From Vibrio bathopelagicus (GTDB taxonomy: Bacteria; Pseudomonadota; Gammaproteobacteria; Enterobacterales; Vibrionaceae), in contig NZ_CP062500.1 of NCBI RefSeq assembly GCF_014879975.1, forward strand, positions 2,976,001 through 3,040,000: a stretch of 64,000 nt of DNA. Direction: 5' to 3'. The translations under genes were made by a program, and so were the position numbers. Position 1 is the stretch's first letter. Each line of letters opens with the position of its first letter. The notes under the pieces were generated by a model that worked only from the letters and a program-made list of their open reading frames with translations, searched no databases and had not been told where the DNA came from. Shown in pieces: positions 44,198-54,593 of the stretch.

Positions 44198-46692
44198 CGG
44201 TTCAACTGTCGTTTGGTTTTAGTGGTTGCTACATGATTAGCAGGGTCATCCGGCCAAGGATGTTTGGGGTAACGGCCTTTCATTTCTTTTTGAACTTCTT
44301 TATACGCGCCAGCCCAAAAGCCAGCTAAATCCTGAGTGATTTGCAGTGGTCGTTGCGCAGGAGACAATAACTCAAGCACCACCTTTTTACGCCCTTGGGC
44401 AATCAAGGGTGAATCTTGCTCACCAAAGACTTCCTGCATTCGAACAGAGATCATTGGCTCCGATTGATATTGGTATCGAATCGACTTCTTACTGCCCGTT
44501 GGCATCAGGTAATTCGTAGGTAGCCATTGATCAATTTCTTGATTCAGAGGCCAGCCAAGATAAGCCGACAATGCTTGCTCGACCGAGATACTCGTCAATC
44601 CTTTTGCCGACTTAATACCATTCAAATAAGGTAAAAGCCACTCATCAAGATGACGCAGTAAGCTCGCTTCATCCATTTGTGGCCACTGCTGTTCAGGCAG
44701 CCACAACTCAGCACAGCGCACGCGCTCAACAAGCTGTTTAGCAGAAGCCGTCCAATTTAAACTTTCAAGTCCGCGTCGAGCGATATAATTCAACAACGCT
44801 TGGCTTATCTGATCAGAGTCAGGCTCTGGCAAAGGTTTCGTACTGATAATCAGCTTACCCAGTAATACCCTTTCTTCAGCAACCAAGCGACCGCGTTTTT
44901 CATCCCAATCCGCATAATCTTCACGCGTAAAAAGACCGGAGAATGAAGCCTCAAGCTGCACAATATCAATCGGCGTCGCTAAAAATATCTGACTTGCTCG
45001 TCCAGCAGTGCGCATCAAATCAATCACCACGATGTATTCGTTGTTTGCCAACGGGTCATCATCACGAACCTCGGCTCCATGGCCATTGGCCAGACGAAAT
45101 GCACAGCCAGTCGCGCTCCTCGATTGGGCAATGCGGTCTGGAAAGGCCAAGCAAAGCACTAATGGTAGCAATGATTCATCGAGTTGTGACAAATCTAAGT
45201 GATGATTGAGTTTGCAGGCGAGACTTTTCGCTCGCTGCATCACGACACTGTTTTTCGAGTGCTTTCTTTGCTCAAGTCGATGCAGCGAATGCTGAATATC
45301 CGTCACGTTACGTTCAGGCTCTTCGAGCAAAGCAGCAGCGACAATCGCGACATTCAACAAGGCTTGGCTGTTTTGCTGCGCTTTGATCAACATACTGGCG
45401 ATACGAGGCTCAATGCCCAAGCGCTGAGCTTGCTTACCGACCGGAGTAAATTGTCCATTACCATCTAATAATTCAAGCTCTTGTAACAGTTCTGTCGCTT
45501 GCTCAATCGATGCCTGTGGCGGAACATCTAACCAATGAAGCTCATCAGCACAGCTTGCTCCCCATTGCGTCAATTCGGCCACCAGCGAAGAGAGATCGGA
45601 ATGAAGTATTTCAGGTTCTGGAACGGATGGTTGTTGCACCAACTGTGTCTCGCTGTATAAGCGAACACACAAGCCCTCTTCGATTCGCCCTGCACGACCC
45701 GCTCGTTGTTCAGCTGAAGACTGCGAGATTTTCACTTGCTCAAGTTTGGTGATTCCGGTTTTAAGATCGAACTTTGCGACTCGTTCCAGTCCCGAATCGA
45801 CCACCAAACGAATCCCCTCAATCGTCAAAGAGGTTTCCGCAATGTTAGTGGCTAATACCACTTTTCGGCGACCTTGTTTTGACGGCGCAATGGCTCTCTG
45901 CTGCTGTTCAAAACTCAACTGTCCATACAAAGGACATACATCAATATCACTAGCAAGTTGTCCAAGCTGTGATTCAACTTGTTTTATTGCCGAGACACCC
46001 GGAAAAAAAGCCAAAAGTGAGCCCGATTCTTTCTCCATCAGAGATTGAATCACCTTTGCCATTTTAGGTACTAAATATTCATTCGAGCCTAACGGCTGAT
46101 AACGGAAATCGACAGGGAAAGTCCGACCTTGAGATTCAACATACTTGGCATCGGGCAACAAAGATTGCAGTGCGTGTTGATCCAATGTCGCTGACATCAC
46201 GATCACCTTGAGATCATCTCGCAGCGCTTCTTGGATCTCTAAGCTAAACGCTAATGCGGTATCGGCGTGAATGCTGCGTTCATGGAATTCATCAAAGATC
46301 ACCATATCCACCCCGGTCAGTTCAGGGTCACTTTGGATCATTCTGGTCATGATCCCTTCAGTGACGATTTCCAAACGCGTTGCACTACTGGTTTTTGATT
46401 CACCACGAACTCTAAAACCAATACTCTCTCCCACCTTCTCTCCCAATTGACTCGCTAAGTAAGTCGCAATATTCCTAGCCGCTAAGCGCCTTGGTTCGAG
46501 CATGATAATCTTCCCTTTAACAGCATTGGTTTTTACCAACTGCAGAGGGAAAAACGTTGACTTACCCGCACCGGGAGCGGCCTTTAGAATAAGTTGAGTA
46601 TGTGTTTCTATGCCAGCGAGCAGATCTGGCATCACAGCTTCTATGGGCAGTTGTGGCAATGGGAGAACCTTGTGGTGTAATGTTGGCAACAT
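44194..46692 (-). CDS. hrpB: ATP-dependent RNA helicase HrpB
   Basis: This 832-residue DEAH-box-type helicase of unclear physiological role is widespread in proteobacteria. The Walker A is KAAPGAGKSTFFPL (about 37), the DEAH-like box reads FDEFHERS (about 130), motif III is VMSATLD, and motif VI is QRAGRAGR (about 345). Helicase-associated and HrpB C-terminal domains complete the usual length; FWAGAYKEVQKEMKGRYPKH near the end is characteristic. Its last four bases overlap mrcB, a pairing also seen in E. coli and V. cholerae (VC0601-VC0602). sfsA is divergent, 34 bp from its start. Confidence 0.95.
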   Translation of the reverse strand: MLPTLHHKVLPLPQLPIEAVMPDLLAGIETHTQLILKAAPGAGKSTFFPLQLVKTNAVKGKIIMLEPRRLAARNIATYLASQLGEKVGESIGFRVRGESKTSSATRLEIVTEGIMTRMIQSDPELTGVDMVIFDEFHERSIHADTALAFSLEIQEALRDDLKVIVMSATLDQHALQSLLPDAKYVESQGRTFPVDFRYQPLGSNEYLVPKMAKVIQSLMEKESGSLLAFFPGVSAIKQVESQLGQLASDIDVCPLYGQLSFEQQQRAIAPSKQGRRKVVLATNIAETSLTIEGIRLVVDSGLERVAKFDLKTGITKLEQVKISQSSAEQRAGRAGRIEEGLCVRLYSETQLVQQPSVPEPEILHSDLSSLVAELTQWGASCADELHWLDVPPQASIEQATELLQELELLDGNGQFTPVGKQAQRLGIEPRIASMLIKAQQNSQALLNVAIVAAALLEEPERNVTDIQHSLHRLEQRKHSKNSVVMQRAKSLACKLNHHLDLSQLDESLLPLVLCLAFPDRIAQSRSATGCAFRLANGHGAEVRDDDPLANNEYIVVIDLMRTAGRASQIFLATPIDIVQLEASFSGLFTREDYADWDEKRGRLVAEERVLLGKLIISTKPLPEPDSDQISQALLNYIARRGLESLNWTASAKQLVERVRCAELWLPEQQWPQMDEASLLRHLDEWLLPYLNGIKSAKGLTSISVEQALSAYLGWPLNQEIDQWLPTNYLMPTGSKKSIRYQYQSEPMISVRMQEVFGEQDSPLIAQGRKKVVLELLSPAQRPLQITQDLAGFWAGAYKEVQKEMKGRYPKHPWPDDPANHVATTKTKRQLNR

Positions 46693-46726
46693 TGTACATA
46701 AAAACCCACCTGTCTAAATAAGTAAT

Positions 46727-47452
46727 ATGCACTTCAATCCCCCTTTAGAGCCAGCGACTCTTATTAAACGCTATAAACGTTTTCTCGCTGATATCACATT
46801 GCCTGACGACAGTGAGCGTACGATTCACTGTGCGAACACCGGAGCCATGACTGGCTGCGCCACACCCGGTAATACGGTTTGGTATTCAACCTCAGATAAT
46901 ACAAAGCGAAAATACCCAAACAGTTGGGAGATCTCAGAAACAGATAAAGGTCATCGAATTTGTGTAAATACTGCGCGAGCGAACCAGCTAGCAGTGGAAG
47001 CAATTGAAAATAAGACTATAGTTGAACTCTTAGGCTATGACGCTTTACGAACTGAAGTGAAATATGGCAGTGAGAATAGTCGAATTGATATTCTGCTGGA
47101 AGACAGTGAAAAGCCACCTTGTTATATCGAAGTAAAAAGTGTCACTTTGCTTGATGAGCAAGAAACGTCAATCGAAGGACAAGGCTTTTTCCCTGACTCG
47201 GTCACCACCAGAGGTCAAAAACACCTGCGTGAACTCACAGAAATGGCAGAATCTGGAAGTAGAGCCGTACTTTTATTCACTGTTTTACATTCAGGTATTG
47301 AAAAAGTATCTGCAGCACACCATATAGACGCCAAATATTCGTTATTACTAAAACAAGCACAAGACGCTGGGGTTGAAGTGCTTTGCTATAAAGCAGAGCT
47401 CAGCAGTACTCAAATACAACTAAAACAGGCTGTTGAATTTATCAATAGCTAG
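46727..47452 (+). CDS. sfsA: SfsA family DNA-binding nuclease-like protein
   Basis: SfsA was named for stimulation of sugar fermentation in E. coli. It carries an OB-fold N-terminal part and a PD-(D/E)XK nuclease-like core. The 241-residue length is typical. [16 protein letters not shown] (about 33) is the family signature, and a later [23 protein letters not shown] stretch (read in parts) matches the D-(E)xK core. It begins 34 bp from hrpB on the other strand, so the two promoters overlap or face each other. It precedes dksA as in E. coli and V. cholerae. Biochemical role remains uncertain in the family. Confidence 0.93.
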   Translation: MHFNPPLEPATLIKRYKRFLADITLPDDSERTIHCANTGAMTGCATPGNTVWYSTSDNTKRKYPNSWEISETDKGHRICVNTARANQLAVEAIENKTIVELLGYDALRTEVKYGSENSRIDILLEDSEKPPCYIEVKSVTLLDEQETSIEGQGFFPDSVTTRGQKHLRELTEMAESGSRAVLLFTVLHSGIEKVSAAHHIDAKYSLLLKQAQDAGVEVLCYKAELSSTQIQLKQAVEFINS

Positions 47453-47587
47453 ACAAAGATGATGAAGTAATCACTTTGACTACAAGTTTGGATAAGAGTA
47501 TTTGCCAGAACCAGATCTTTCTGCTATAGATACCCGCCTTAAAATTAGCTGCTTTGCAGTTGACTAGGTGTAAATAGGAGATGCTGT

Positions 47588-48034
47588 ATGCCAGAATCTA
47601 AGAAAAAAGCGCTAGGCATCCTAGCCATCGCAGGTGTTGGACCGTACCAAGAAAAGCCAGGTGAAGAGTACATGTCACCTGAGCAAACGGAACATTTTAC
47701 AAAAATTTTAGCAGCTTGGCGCAACCAGCTCAGGGAAGAAGTTGATCGTACTGTGCACCACATGCAGGACGAAGCAGCGAATTTCCCAGACCCAGTTGAC
47801 CGTGCTTCTCAAGAAGAAGAGTTCAGCCTAGAGTTACGTAACCGTGACCGTGAGCGTCGTCTTATCAAGAAGATTGAAAAGACACTAGATAAGATTGAAG
47901 AAGATGATTTTGGCTTCTGCGATTCTTGTGGTGTTGAGATCGGCATTCGTCGCCTTGAAGCTCGTCCAACAGCTGACCTTTGTATTGACTGTAAAACACT
48001 TGCAGAGATCAAAGAGAAACAAATGCAAGGTTAA
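47588..48034 (+). CDS. dksA: RNA polymerase-binding transcription factor DksA
   Basis: DksA binds the RNA polymerase secondary channel and, with ppGpp, redirects transcription under starvation. The 148-residue protein has a coiled coil (about 33-108) with an Asp-rich tip region ([12 protein letters not shown]) and a C4 zinc finger (CDSCGVEIG ... CIDCKTLAE, about 114-138). The start [17 protein letters not shown] follows AGGAG. It lies between sfsA and gluQ and has its own terminator. It is the canonical full-length DksA, with all four cysteines, not a cysteine-less paralogue. Confidence 0.96.
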   Translation: MPESKKKALGILAIAGVGPYQEKPGEEYMSPEQTEHFTKILAAWRNQLREEVDRTVHHMQDEAANFPDPVDRASQEEEFSLELRNRDRERRLIKKIEKTLDKIEEDDFGFCDSCGVEIGIRRLEARPTADLCIDCKTLAEIKEKQMQG

Positions 48035-48048
48035 TTCTTGCTGATGTA

Positions 48049-48075
48049 AAAAAGGGAGCTTTTGCTCCCTTTTTT
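48049..48075 (+). terminator. Terminator of dksA
   Basis: AAAGGGAGC / GCTCCCTTT with loop TTTT and a T-run, 15 bp after the stop. Confidence 0.93.
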
Positions 48076-48178
48076 GTTTGTATTGAAAGCTATTTTCAAC
48101 ATGTGCTATCTCATTATCAAATAGCTACCAATACCAACAAATGGTTATTGTTGTTCTATCCAGACTAGGTTTTCACTC

Positions 48179-49054
48179 ATGAGTTATATCGGGCGTTTTG
48201 CACCATCACCGTCAGGTCCTCTTCATTTTGGCTCACTGGTTGCCGCACTAGGTAGCTACTTTCAATCGAAATCACACCAAGGACAATGGTTGGTTCGTAT
48301 GGAAGACCTTGATCCACCAAGAGAAATGGTTGGCGCTGCAGAACTCATCCTCAAAACACTTGAGGCTTATCATCTATTTTGGGATGGCGATGTGGTGTAT
48401 CAAAGCCAGCGTCATGATTTTTACCAAGCTCAAATAGATACATGGGTAGCCGATAACCAAGCCTACTATTGCCAATGCACTCGTAAACAGATCAAAGCCC
48501 TTGGCGGCTTTTATACTGGGACTTGCCGTAAGGCTGAGTTAATTGATTCAGGTGATCAAGCCGTTCGCTTGCTTATGGCACATCCTATTGAATCGTTTAC
48601 CGACATTCGCCATGGTGAAATTCATATACCGAAAGCACTGGCTGAAGAAGATTTCATCATAAAACGCAGAGATGGCTTATTCGCTTACAACTTGGCTGTC
48701 GTGCTTGATGACATCGATCAAGGCATCACAGAGGTAGTGCGAGGAGCCGATTTGATTGAGCCGACAGGCCGTCAAATTAGTTTATATAAAACACTCAAAC
48801 AAAAAACAGTCAGTTACTTGCACTTACCATTGGCAACCGATGGCTTGGGTAATAAACTGTCAAAACAAAATCATGCAACTGCGATAGATCTCGACAATCC
48901 GAAACCGACGCTAATTAATGCGATGCGATTCTTAGGTTTTGATATCACCGAAGCCCTTTTGAGTGCTTCAATTGACGAGATTTTGTTTTGGGGCTGCCAG
49001 CAATGGAGCATTGCTCAATTGCCTGATAGTTTACAAAAAGAACACCGTGATTAA
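48179..49054 (+). CDS. gluQ: Glutamyl-Q tRNA(Asp) synthetase
   Basis: GluQ-RS is a glutamyl-tRNA synthetase paralogue that attaches glutamate to queuosine in tRNA-Asp. The 291-residue chain begins with the catalytic domain (GRFAPSPSGPLHFGSL, whose LHFG is the HIGH-like motif). A zinc-type cysteine set is seen as YYCQCTRKQ and TGTCRKAEL (about 97-120), and the KMSKS-type loop reads KLSKQNHA (about 226). It lacks the anticodon-binding domain of true GluRS. The gene follows dksA, as is common in gammaproteobacteria, but the dksA terminator suggests at least partial independence. Confidence 0.94.
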   Translation: MSYIGRFAPSPSGPLHFGSLVAALGSYFQSKSHQGQWLVRMEDLDPPREMVGAAELILKTLEAYHLFWDGDVVYQSQRHDFYQAQIDTWVADNQAYYCQCTRKQIKALGGFYTGTCRKAELIDSGDQAVRLLMAHPIESFTDIRHGEIHIPKALAEEDFIIKRRDGLFAYNLAVVLDDIDQGITEVVRGADLIEPTGRQISLYKTLKQKTVSYLHLPLATDGLGNKLSKQNHATAIDLDNPKPTLINAMRFLGFDITEALLSASIDEILFWGCQQWSIAQLPDSLQKEHRD

Positions 49055-49237
49055 CCCGAGTTCAGAGCTAAATAGCAAAAACGACACATAAAAATGCCAT
49101 AACCAACAACTGTGGTTAAGCAGACGATGTTCTCAAATGGCTCGCGCTAAGCTATTATTAGCCGCAATTAAACTCTGCACTACCACTTTGGACTAAGAGA
49201 AAAACAAAGTTGGCGATACCTACTTTGTTCTAAACTA

Positions 49238-50593
49238 ATGAATACAAACGACAATACCCCAAGCGAACAACGCGGATTCCACGAATTAGCACTGAATATT
49301 TATACTCGTCAAGAGCACAATATTTCACGCAAGCAGATCAGCGACAACGCACTAAAAGTATTATATCGCCTAAATGGGGCGGGTTTTGATGCATTTTTAG
49401 TCGGTGGTGGTGTGCGCGACATCTTATTGGGTTCTCAACCAAAAGATTTTGATATCGCAACCAACGCTACGCCAGAACAGATCAAAAACCTGTTTAGAAA
49501 TTGCCGCCTAATTGGCCGCCGTTTCCGATTGGCACATATCATGTTTGGTCGCGACATCATCGAAGTTGCAACTTTCCGTGGCCACCATCAAGAGCCATCG
49601 AAAAACGTGTCTGCACAATCGAAAGAAGGCATGCTATTACGTGATAACGTTTATGGCAGCGTCGACGAAGATGCAGAACGTCGCGATTTCACAATTAACG
49701 CGATGTACTACAACATTGCCGATTACAGCATCCACGACTACGCGGGTGGTATCGAAGATTTAGAAGATAAACTGATCCGCTTGATTGGCGATCCTGAAAC
49801 TCGTTACCGTGAAGACCCGGTACGCATGCTACGTGCTATGCGTTTCGCCGCTAAACTGGATTTCGATATTGAAGAAGATACTGCCGACCCAATCGAAGAG
49901 TTGGCACACCTTCTAAAAGATATTCCAGCTGCGCGTCTTTACGAAGAATCACTTAAGTTACTGCAATCAGGACACGGTTTAGAAACCTACCACTTAATGC
50001 GTGAGTACAATCTATTCCAACAGATGTTCCCAGCCGTAGCTGAGCACTTCACTGAAGGTTATGATTCTCATACCGAGCAGATGCTTGATTTAGTACTCGA
50101 TTCAACTGACCTTCGTATAGACGATGGCAAGCGAGTAAACCCAGCCTTCATGTTTGCAGCGATTCTTTGGTACCCAATGAATAAGCTAGCGGACAAGTTG
50201 GTCGCTGAACAAGGCATGGCGCACTACGATGCGATCATGGAAGCAAGTAACATCATCCTTGATCAGCAAGTTAAGTCGATTGCGATTCCTCGTCGTCACA
50301 CCGCGACTATTCGTGAAATTTGGCAGCTGCAGGTTCGACTTCCACGTCGCAACGGTAAACGTGCTGTACGCCTAATGGAACTGAACAAATTCCGCGCAGG
50401 CTACGATTTCCTAGAAATGCGTGGCGAAATCGAGGGTGGCGAAACCAAAGAGTTAGCAAAATGGTGGGAGCGTTATCAAACAGCCGGTCGCAATATGCGC
50501 CAAGCCATGGCTAACGACGTAGCGGCACCATCAAAATCAGGTCATCGTCGCCGTAAGACTTACCGTAATAAAAAAAGTAAGCAATCCGAATGA
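49238..50593 (+). CDS. pcnB: Poly(A) polymerase I
   Basis: This 451-residue enzyme adds poly(A) to RNA 3' ends to promote decay, and controls copy number of some plasmids. The nucleotidyltransferase motif is FLVGGGVRDILLGSQPKDFDIAT (read in parts; about 49-70), with the Asp pair in DFD. RRDFTINAMYYN and YREDPVRMLRAMRFAAKLDF (about 185) follow in the standard class II order. The C-terminus is basic (GHRRRKTYRNKKSKQ), likely for RNA binding. Its stop overlaps the folK start by 4 bp (ATGA), giving coupled translation. An earlier non-ATG start cannot be excluded. Confidence 0.95.
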   Translation: MNTNDNTPSEQRGFHELALNIYTRQEHNISRKQISDNALKVLYRLNGAGFDAFLVGGGVRDILLGSQPKDFDIATNATPEQIKNLFRNCRLIGRRFRLAHIMFGRDIIEVATFRGHHQEPSKNVSAQSKEGMLLRDNVYGSVDEDAERRDFTINAMYYNIADYSIHDYAGGIEDLEDKLIRLIGDPETRYREDPVRMLRAMRFAAKLDFDIEEDTADPIEELAHLLKDIPAARLYEESLKLLQSGHGLETYHLMREYNLFQQMFPAVAEHFTEGYDSHTEQMLDLVLDSTDLRIDDGKRVNPAFMFAAILWYPMNKLADKLVAEQGMAHYDAIMEASNIILDQQVKSIAIPRRHTATIREIWQLQVRLPRRNGKRAVRLMELNKFRAGYDFLEMRGEIEGGETKELAKWWERYQTAGRNMRQAMANDVAAPSKSGHRRRKTYRNKKSKQSE

Positions 50594-51075
50594 TAACGGC
50601 TTATATTGCGGTCGGCAGCAACCTTGCCGACCCAGTTAGCCAAGCAAATTTGGCTATCGAAACACTAAAAAGCCTACCGCGATCAACGTTTATTGCGACC
50701 TCCAAGCTATATAGTAGCACTCCGATGGGGCCGCAAAATCAACCCGACTACATCAACGCGGTAGTGGCAATTCAAACCGAATTAACGCCAATTGAACTGC
50801 TTGATTGCACTCAAAAAATCGAGTTAGAGCAAGGGCGCGTCCGTAAAGACGAGCGTTGGGGACCAAGAACCTTGGATCTCGACATTGTACTTTACGGCAA
50901 TGAGGTGATCGATTCAGAGCGCTTAACCGTTCCTCATTATGGAATGAAAGAACGAGAGTTTGTACTCTACCCGCTTGCTGAAATCGCACCAAGTTTACAA
51001 CTCCCTGATGGGACTGAGCTGAGCGAACTACTCAAAGTAGTCGATCAAAATGGGCTCAATGTTTGGCAACAATAG
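50590..51075 (+). CDS. folK: HPPK, 6-hydroxymethyl-7,8-dihydropterin pyrophosphokinase
   Basis: FolK transfers pyrophosphate from ATP to hydroxymethyl-dihydropterin, one step of folate synthesis. The 161-residue length is standard. AYIAVGSNLADP starts the fold, LYSSTPMGPQNQPDYINAV (about 43) forms the substrate loop, and RWGPRTLDLDIVLYG (about 91) is the signature with the metal-binding Asp pair. It is read in coupling with pcnB and stands 22 bp before panB, so folate and pantothenate genes may share a transcript. Confidence 0.95.
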   Translation: MITAYIAVGSNLADPVSQANLAIETLKSLPRSTFIATSKLYSSTPMGPQNQPDYINAVVAIQTELTPIELLDCTQKIELEQGRVRKDERWGPRTLDLDIVLYGNEVIDSERLTVPHYGMKEREFVLYPLAEIAPSLQLPDGTELSELLKVVDQNGLNVWQQ

Positions 51076-51097
51076 CCAAGCGCATTAAGGAAACCCA

Positions 51098-51892
51098 ATG
51101 AAAAAAGTAACCATTAACGACCTTATCAAGTGCAAACAAGAAGGCCGTAAATTCGCGACGTCGACAGCTTATGATGCGAGCTTTGCTCAATTATTCGAAA
51201 GCCAAGAGATCCCCGTATTACTTGTCGGTGATTCACTAGGCATGGTTTTACAAGGCCAAACTGACACATTGCCAGTAACAGTCGAAGAAATTGCTTACCA
51301 CACTCGCTCTGTGCGTGCTGGTAGCCCAAACTGTCTTCTTATGGCTGATATGCCATTCATGAGCTATGCCACACCTGAGCAAGCTTGTGAGAGCGCTGCA
51401 ACCATAATGCGAGCTGGTGCAAACATGCTTAAAATCGAAGGCGGAAGCTGGTTGGTTGATACCGTGAAGATGCTAACAGAGCGCGCTGTTCCCGTTTGTG
51501 CTCACTTGGGGTTAACCCCTCAATCAGTGAACATCTTTGGTGGTTACAAAGTTCAAGGCCGTGACGATGAGCAAGCAGACAAAATGGTTGCTGACGCGCT
51601 AGCTCTGCAAAATGCTGGCGCTCAAATCGTATTACTTGAATGTGTTCCGGCATCATTAGCCAAACGCATTACTGAAGCTTGTGATGTACCAGTAATTGGT
51701 ATTGGTGCTGGCAACGTTACCGATGGTCAGATCTTAGTGATGCATGACATGTTCGGTATCTCTGCGACTTATATGCCAAGGTTCTCTAAGAACTTCTTAG
51801 CTGAAACGGGCGATATGCGTAAAGCCGTCGCTCTATATAAAGAAGAAGTAGAGAGCGCGCGTTTCCCTGATGAAGCTCATACAATAGCTTAG
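51098..51892 (+). CDS. panB: Ketopantoate hydroxymethyltransferase
   Basis: PanB makes ketopantoate from 2-oxoisovalerate and methylene-tetrahydrofolate, the first committed step to pantothenate and coenzyme A. The 264-residue TIM-barrel enzyme shows [12 protein letters not shown], the substrate/metal loop [11 protein letters not shown] (about 42), KIEGG (about 111) and [20 protein letters not shown] (about 204). AAGGAAAC precedes the ATG. panC follows after 8 bp. Its one-carbon donor is a folate, in keeping with the adjoining folK. Confidence 0.95.
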   Translation: MKKVTINDLIKCKQEGRKFATSTAYDASFAQLFESQEIPVLLVGDSLGMVLQGQTDTLPVTVEEIAYHTRSVRAGSPNCLLMADMPFMSYATPEQACESAATIMRAGANMLKIEGGSWLVDTVKMLTERAVPVCAHLGLTPQSVNIFGGYKVQGRDDEQADKMVADALALQNAGAQIVLLECVPASLAKRITEACDVPVIGIGAGNVTDGQILVMHDMFGISATYMPRFSKNFLAETGDMRKAVALYKEEVESARFPDEAHTIA

Positions 51893-51900
51893 GAGTTACT

Positions 51901-52791
51901 ATGCAAACTTTTGCTGAAATAGCGGCTCTTCGCGAGCAGATTAAACAGTTTAAGCGTGATGGACGTACCGTTGCTTTTGTACCAACAATGGGAAACCTTC
52001 ACGAAGGTCACCTGACGCTGGTAAAGAAAGCGCGTGAATTAGCAGACATTGTTGTCGTGAGCATCTTCGTTAACCCAATGCAGTTTGACCGCGCTGACGA
52101 CCTGAACAATTACCCTCGAACGTTAGAAGCTGATTTAAGCAAACTAACAGGCGAAGGTGTTGAGCTTGTGTTTACTCCAACGCCAGAAGTGATGTACCCA
52201 GATGGATTAGACAAACAGACGTTTGTTGAAGTACCTGGTATTTCGCACATGCTTGAAGGGGCATCTCGCCCAGGCCACTTCCGTGGTGTGGCGACGATTG
52301 TTGCTAAGCTGTTTAATATCGTTCAGCCAGACTTTGCATGCTTCGGCGAGAAAGACTTCCAACAGCTTGCGGTCATTAATCATATGACGACGGACCTTGC
52401 TTTAGATATCCAAATTATCGGCGTACCAACCGTTCGTGAGATGGATGGACTTGCGATGAGCTCTCGCAATAGCAACCTGACTATCGACGAGCGCCAACGC
52501 GCACCTGTGCTTGCTCGTACTATGCGTTGGATCAGTAGTGCTATTCGTGGCGGCCGTGACGATTACGCATCTGTCATTGAAGACGCAACCGACCAACTTA
52601 GAGCTGCAGACCTGCAACCTGATGAGATTTTCATCTGCGATGCTAAAACGCTGCAAGCCATCACTTCAGAATCGACTCAAGCGGTTATCTTGATGTCAGC
52701 TTTCCTAGGTAAGACTCGTCTTATCGATAACCAAGTTCTCGATTTGGTCACGGAAACGAAAGAAGAAGTGAAAGAAGAAACAGCGGAATAA
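51901..52791 (+). CDS. panC: Pantothenate synthetase
   Basis: PanC joins pantoate and beta-alanine at the cost of ATP (via a pantoyl-adenylate). The 296-residue enzyme has [19 protein letters not shown] with the HxGH ATP motif (about 28), NPMQF (58), FGEKDFQQL (about 148) and the KMSKS-like MSSRNSNL (about 185). The C-terminus is extended by a short charged, Glu/Lys-rich tail ([13 protein letters not shown]), longer than in E. coli. The spacing of 8 bp from panB implies one transcript. A bidirectional terminator follows. Confidence 0.95.
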   Translation: MQTFAEIAALREQIKQFKRDGRTVAFVPTMGNLHEGHLTLVKKARELADIVVVSIFVNPMQFDRADDLNNYPRTLEADLSKLTGEGVELVFTPTPEVMYPDGLDKQTFVEVPGISHMLEGASRPGHFRGVATIVAKLFNIVQPDFACFGEKDFQQLAVINHMTTDLALDIQIIGVPTVREMDGLAMSSRNSNLTIDERQRAPVLARTMRWISSAIRGGRDDYASVIEDATDQLRAADLQPDEIFICDAKTLQAITSESTQAVILMSAFLGKTRLIDNQVLDLVTETKEEVKEETAE

Positions 52792-52840
52792 TCGCTCCCT
52801 GCTCTAGATGCGAAACAAAAGCACAAAACGCAGAACACAA

Positions 52841-52868
52841 AAAAGGTCGATGTAATATCGACCTTTTT
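52841..52868. terminator. Bidirectional terminator between panC and the ABC permease
   Basis: GGTCGAT / ATCGACC with loop GTAAT, flanked by A-run and T-run, serves both converging genes. Confidence 0.92.
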
Positions 52869-52903
52869 CTTTACCTGTCATTCCAAAACTTACAAGTAAT
52901 GCA

Positions 52904-53674
52904 TTAACTACGTAAGCCGATGCCCTTTGTCACTAGGTAGTGAGCAATTCCATACAACACCACAATAAACACACCTAGTACGCTGAATGAAGTCACGATG
53001 CCAACATCAGACACACCCAAGAAGCCATAGCGGAACGCGTTTACCATATATACGATAGGGTTCAACTTCGACACGCTCTGCCAAACTTCAGGCAATAGAC
53101 TGATTGAGTAGAACACGCCACCAAGGTATGTCAGCGGTGTCAGGATAAACGTTGGGATAATAGAAATATCATCGAACGTGCGTGCAAATACCGCATTAAT
53201 CAAACCACCAAGAGAAAAGACTATCGAGGTCAAAAATACCGTCGCAATGATCACACCCCAGTGTTCAACCTGCAGGTCAACAAAGAATAGTGATACGAAG
53301 GTTACAATCGTACCCACTAACAAGCCACGCACCACGCCACCCATCACGAAGCCAGCGATAATCACGTAATTAGGAACGGGGGCCACCAGCAGCTCTTCAA
53401 TGTTCTTTTGAAATTTCGCACTAAAGAACGACGAAGCGACGTTAGAGTATGAGTTGGTGATCACCGACATCATGATTAAACCCGGCACAATGTATTCCAT
53501 GTAACTAAAACCGTTCATTTCACCGATACGAGCACCAATCAAGTTGCCGAAGATGATGAAGTAAAGTGTCATGGTAATCGCAGGTGGAACCAGCGTTTGC
53601 ACCCAAATTCGAGTGAATCGGTTCACCTCTTTGGTCAACAAGCTACAAAAAGCTGTCCAATATAATTTATGCAT
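52904..53674 (-). CDS. yadH: ABC-2 type exporter permease, YadH family
   Basis: This 256-residue inner-membrane permease with about six spans is the partner of the ATPase encoded just before it. I choose the ATG at 53674, giving MHKLYWTAFCSLLTKEVNRF; E. coli YadH opens similarly, and the 6-residue longer form has no support. The region VQTLVPPAITMTLYFIIFGNLIGARIGEM (in two parts) is nearly that of YadH, and the ABC-2 signature occurs as LTPLTYLGGVFYSISLLP (about 180). The cargo is unknown in E. coli as well. A terminator is shared with panC. Confidence 0.92.
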   Translation of the reverse strand: MHKLYWTAFCSLLTKEVNRFTRIWVQTLVPPAITMTLYFIIFGNLIGARIGEMNGFSYMEYIVPGLIMMSVITNSYSNVASSFFSAKFQKNIEELLVAPVPNYVIIAGFVMGGVVRGLLVGTIVTFVSLFFVDLQVEHWGVIIATVFLTSIVFSLGGLINAVFARTFDDISIIPTFILTPLTYLGGVFYSISLLPEVWQSVSKLNPIVYMVNAFRYGFLGVSDVGIVTSFSVLGVFIVVLYGIAHYLVTKGIGLRS

Positions 53675-53675
53675 G

Positions 53676-54593
53676 TTACTTGCTCCCCTCACGCACGATG
53701 CTCACAAATAGCTCTTCTAGACGGTTCGCTTTGTTACGCATAGAAAGGACTTTTACCTGTTGCTCTGTCAATTGAGCAAAGATAGTGTTCAAACCTAGGT
53801 TCTTGTCGATTTCGATCTCTAGCGAGCCATTGACCATTACTTGGCTGTTCACGCCATCAAGCTTAGGCTCTGCAGTGCCCTCTTCAAGATCAAGAATAAA
53901 GGTCTCAGCACTTAACTTACCCAGCAACGCTTTCATGGTTGTGTTCTCAATCAGCTCACCGCGATTGATGATACCGATGTTGCGACACAGCATTTCAGCT
54001 TCTTCTAGGTAGTGCGTAGTCAAGATAATGGTAATGCCCTGCTTCTCGTTGATCTCTTTCAGAAATTCCCACATAGAACGACGCAGCTCAATATCAACAC
54101 CCGCTGTTGGTTCATCAAGGATCAGCAAATGAGGTTCATGCATCAGTGCACGAGCGATCATCAAACGACGCTTCATACCACCAGACAAGTTACGCGCACG
54201 TTCGCCACGCTTTTCCCACAAATCGAGTTGAGATAAGTACTTTTTCGCGCGCTCTTTAGCTAAAGTCTTCGGCACACCGTAATAACCCGCTTGTTGAAGA
54301 ACAATCTGTTCAACGGTTTCGAAAGGGTTAAAGTTAAACTCTTGTGGCACTAATCCTAAGTTCTGCTTTGCTAGCTCAAGATCAGTATCGATGTCATACC
54401 CAAACACTCTAACCTTGCCTGAGGTTTTGTTCACGAGAGAGGAAATAACACCAATGGTCGTGGATTTACCCGCGCCGTTTGGACCAAGGAGCGCGTAAAA
54501 GTCGCCCTTTTTCACTTGTAAACTGATGCCTTTGAGAGCCTCAAAGCCCCCTGCATAAGTTTTTCTTAATTGCTCAATTTCTAATGCATACAT
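53676..54593 (-). CDS. yadG: ABC exporter ATPase, YadG family
   Basis: This 305-residue ATPase drives the adjacent YadH-type permease. The start at 54593 (MYALEIEQLRKTYAGGFEAL) matches the family; a frame open to 54713 would add 40 residues with no likeness to an ATPase. The Walker A is GPNGAGKSTTIG (about 36), the signature is NLSGGMKRRLMIARALMHEP (about 135) and the Walker B is LLILDEPTAGVD. It ends one base before the permease ATG. The substrate is unknown; the pair is conserved beside the panBC region in E. coli and V. cholerae. Confidence 0.93.
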   Translation of the reverse strand: MYALEIEQLRKTYAGGFEALKGISLQVKKGDFYALLGPNGAGKSTTIGVISSLVNKTSGKVRVFGYDIDTDLELAKQNLGLVPQEFNFNPFETVEQIVLQQAGYYGVPKTLAKERAKKYLSQLDLWEKRGERARNLSGGMKRRLMIARALMHEPHLLILDEPTAGVDIELRRSMWEFLKEINEKQGITIILTTHYLEEAEMLCRNIGIINRGELIENTTMKALLGKLSAETFILDLEEGTAEPKLDGVNSQVMVNGSLEIEIDKNLGLNTIFAQLTEQQVKVLSMRNKANRLEELFVSIVREGSK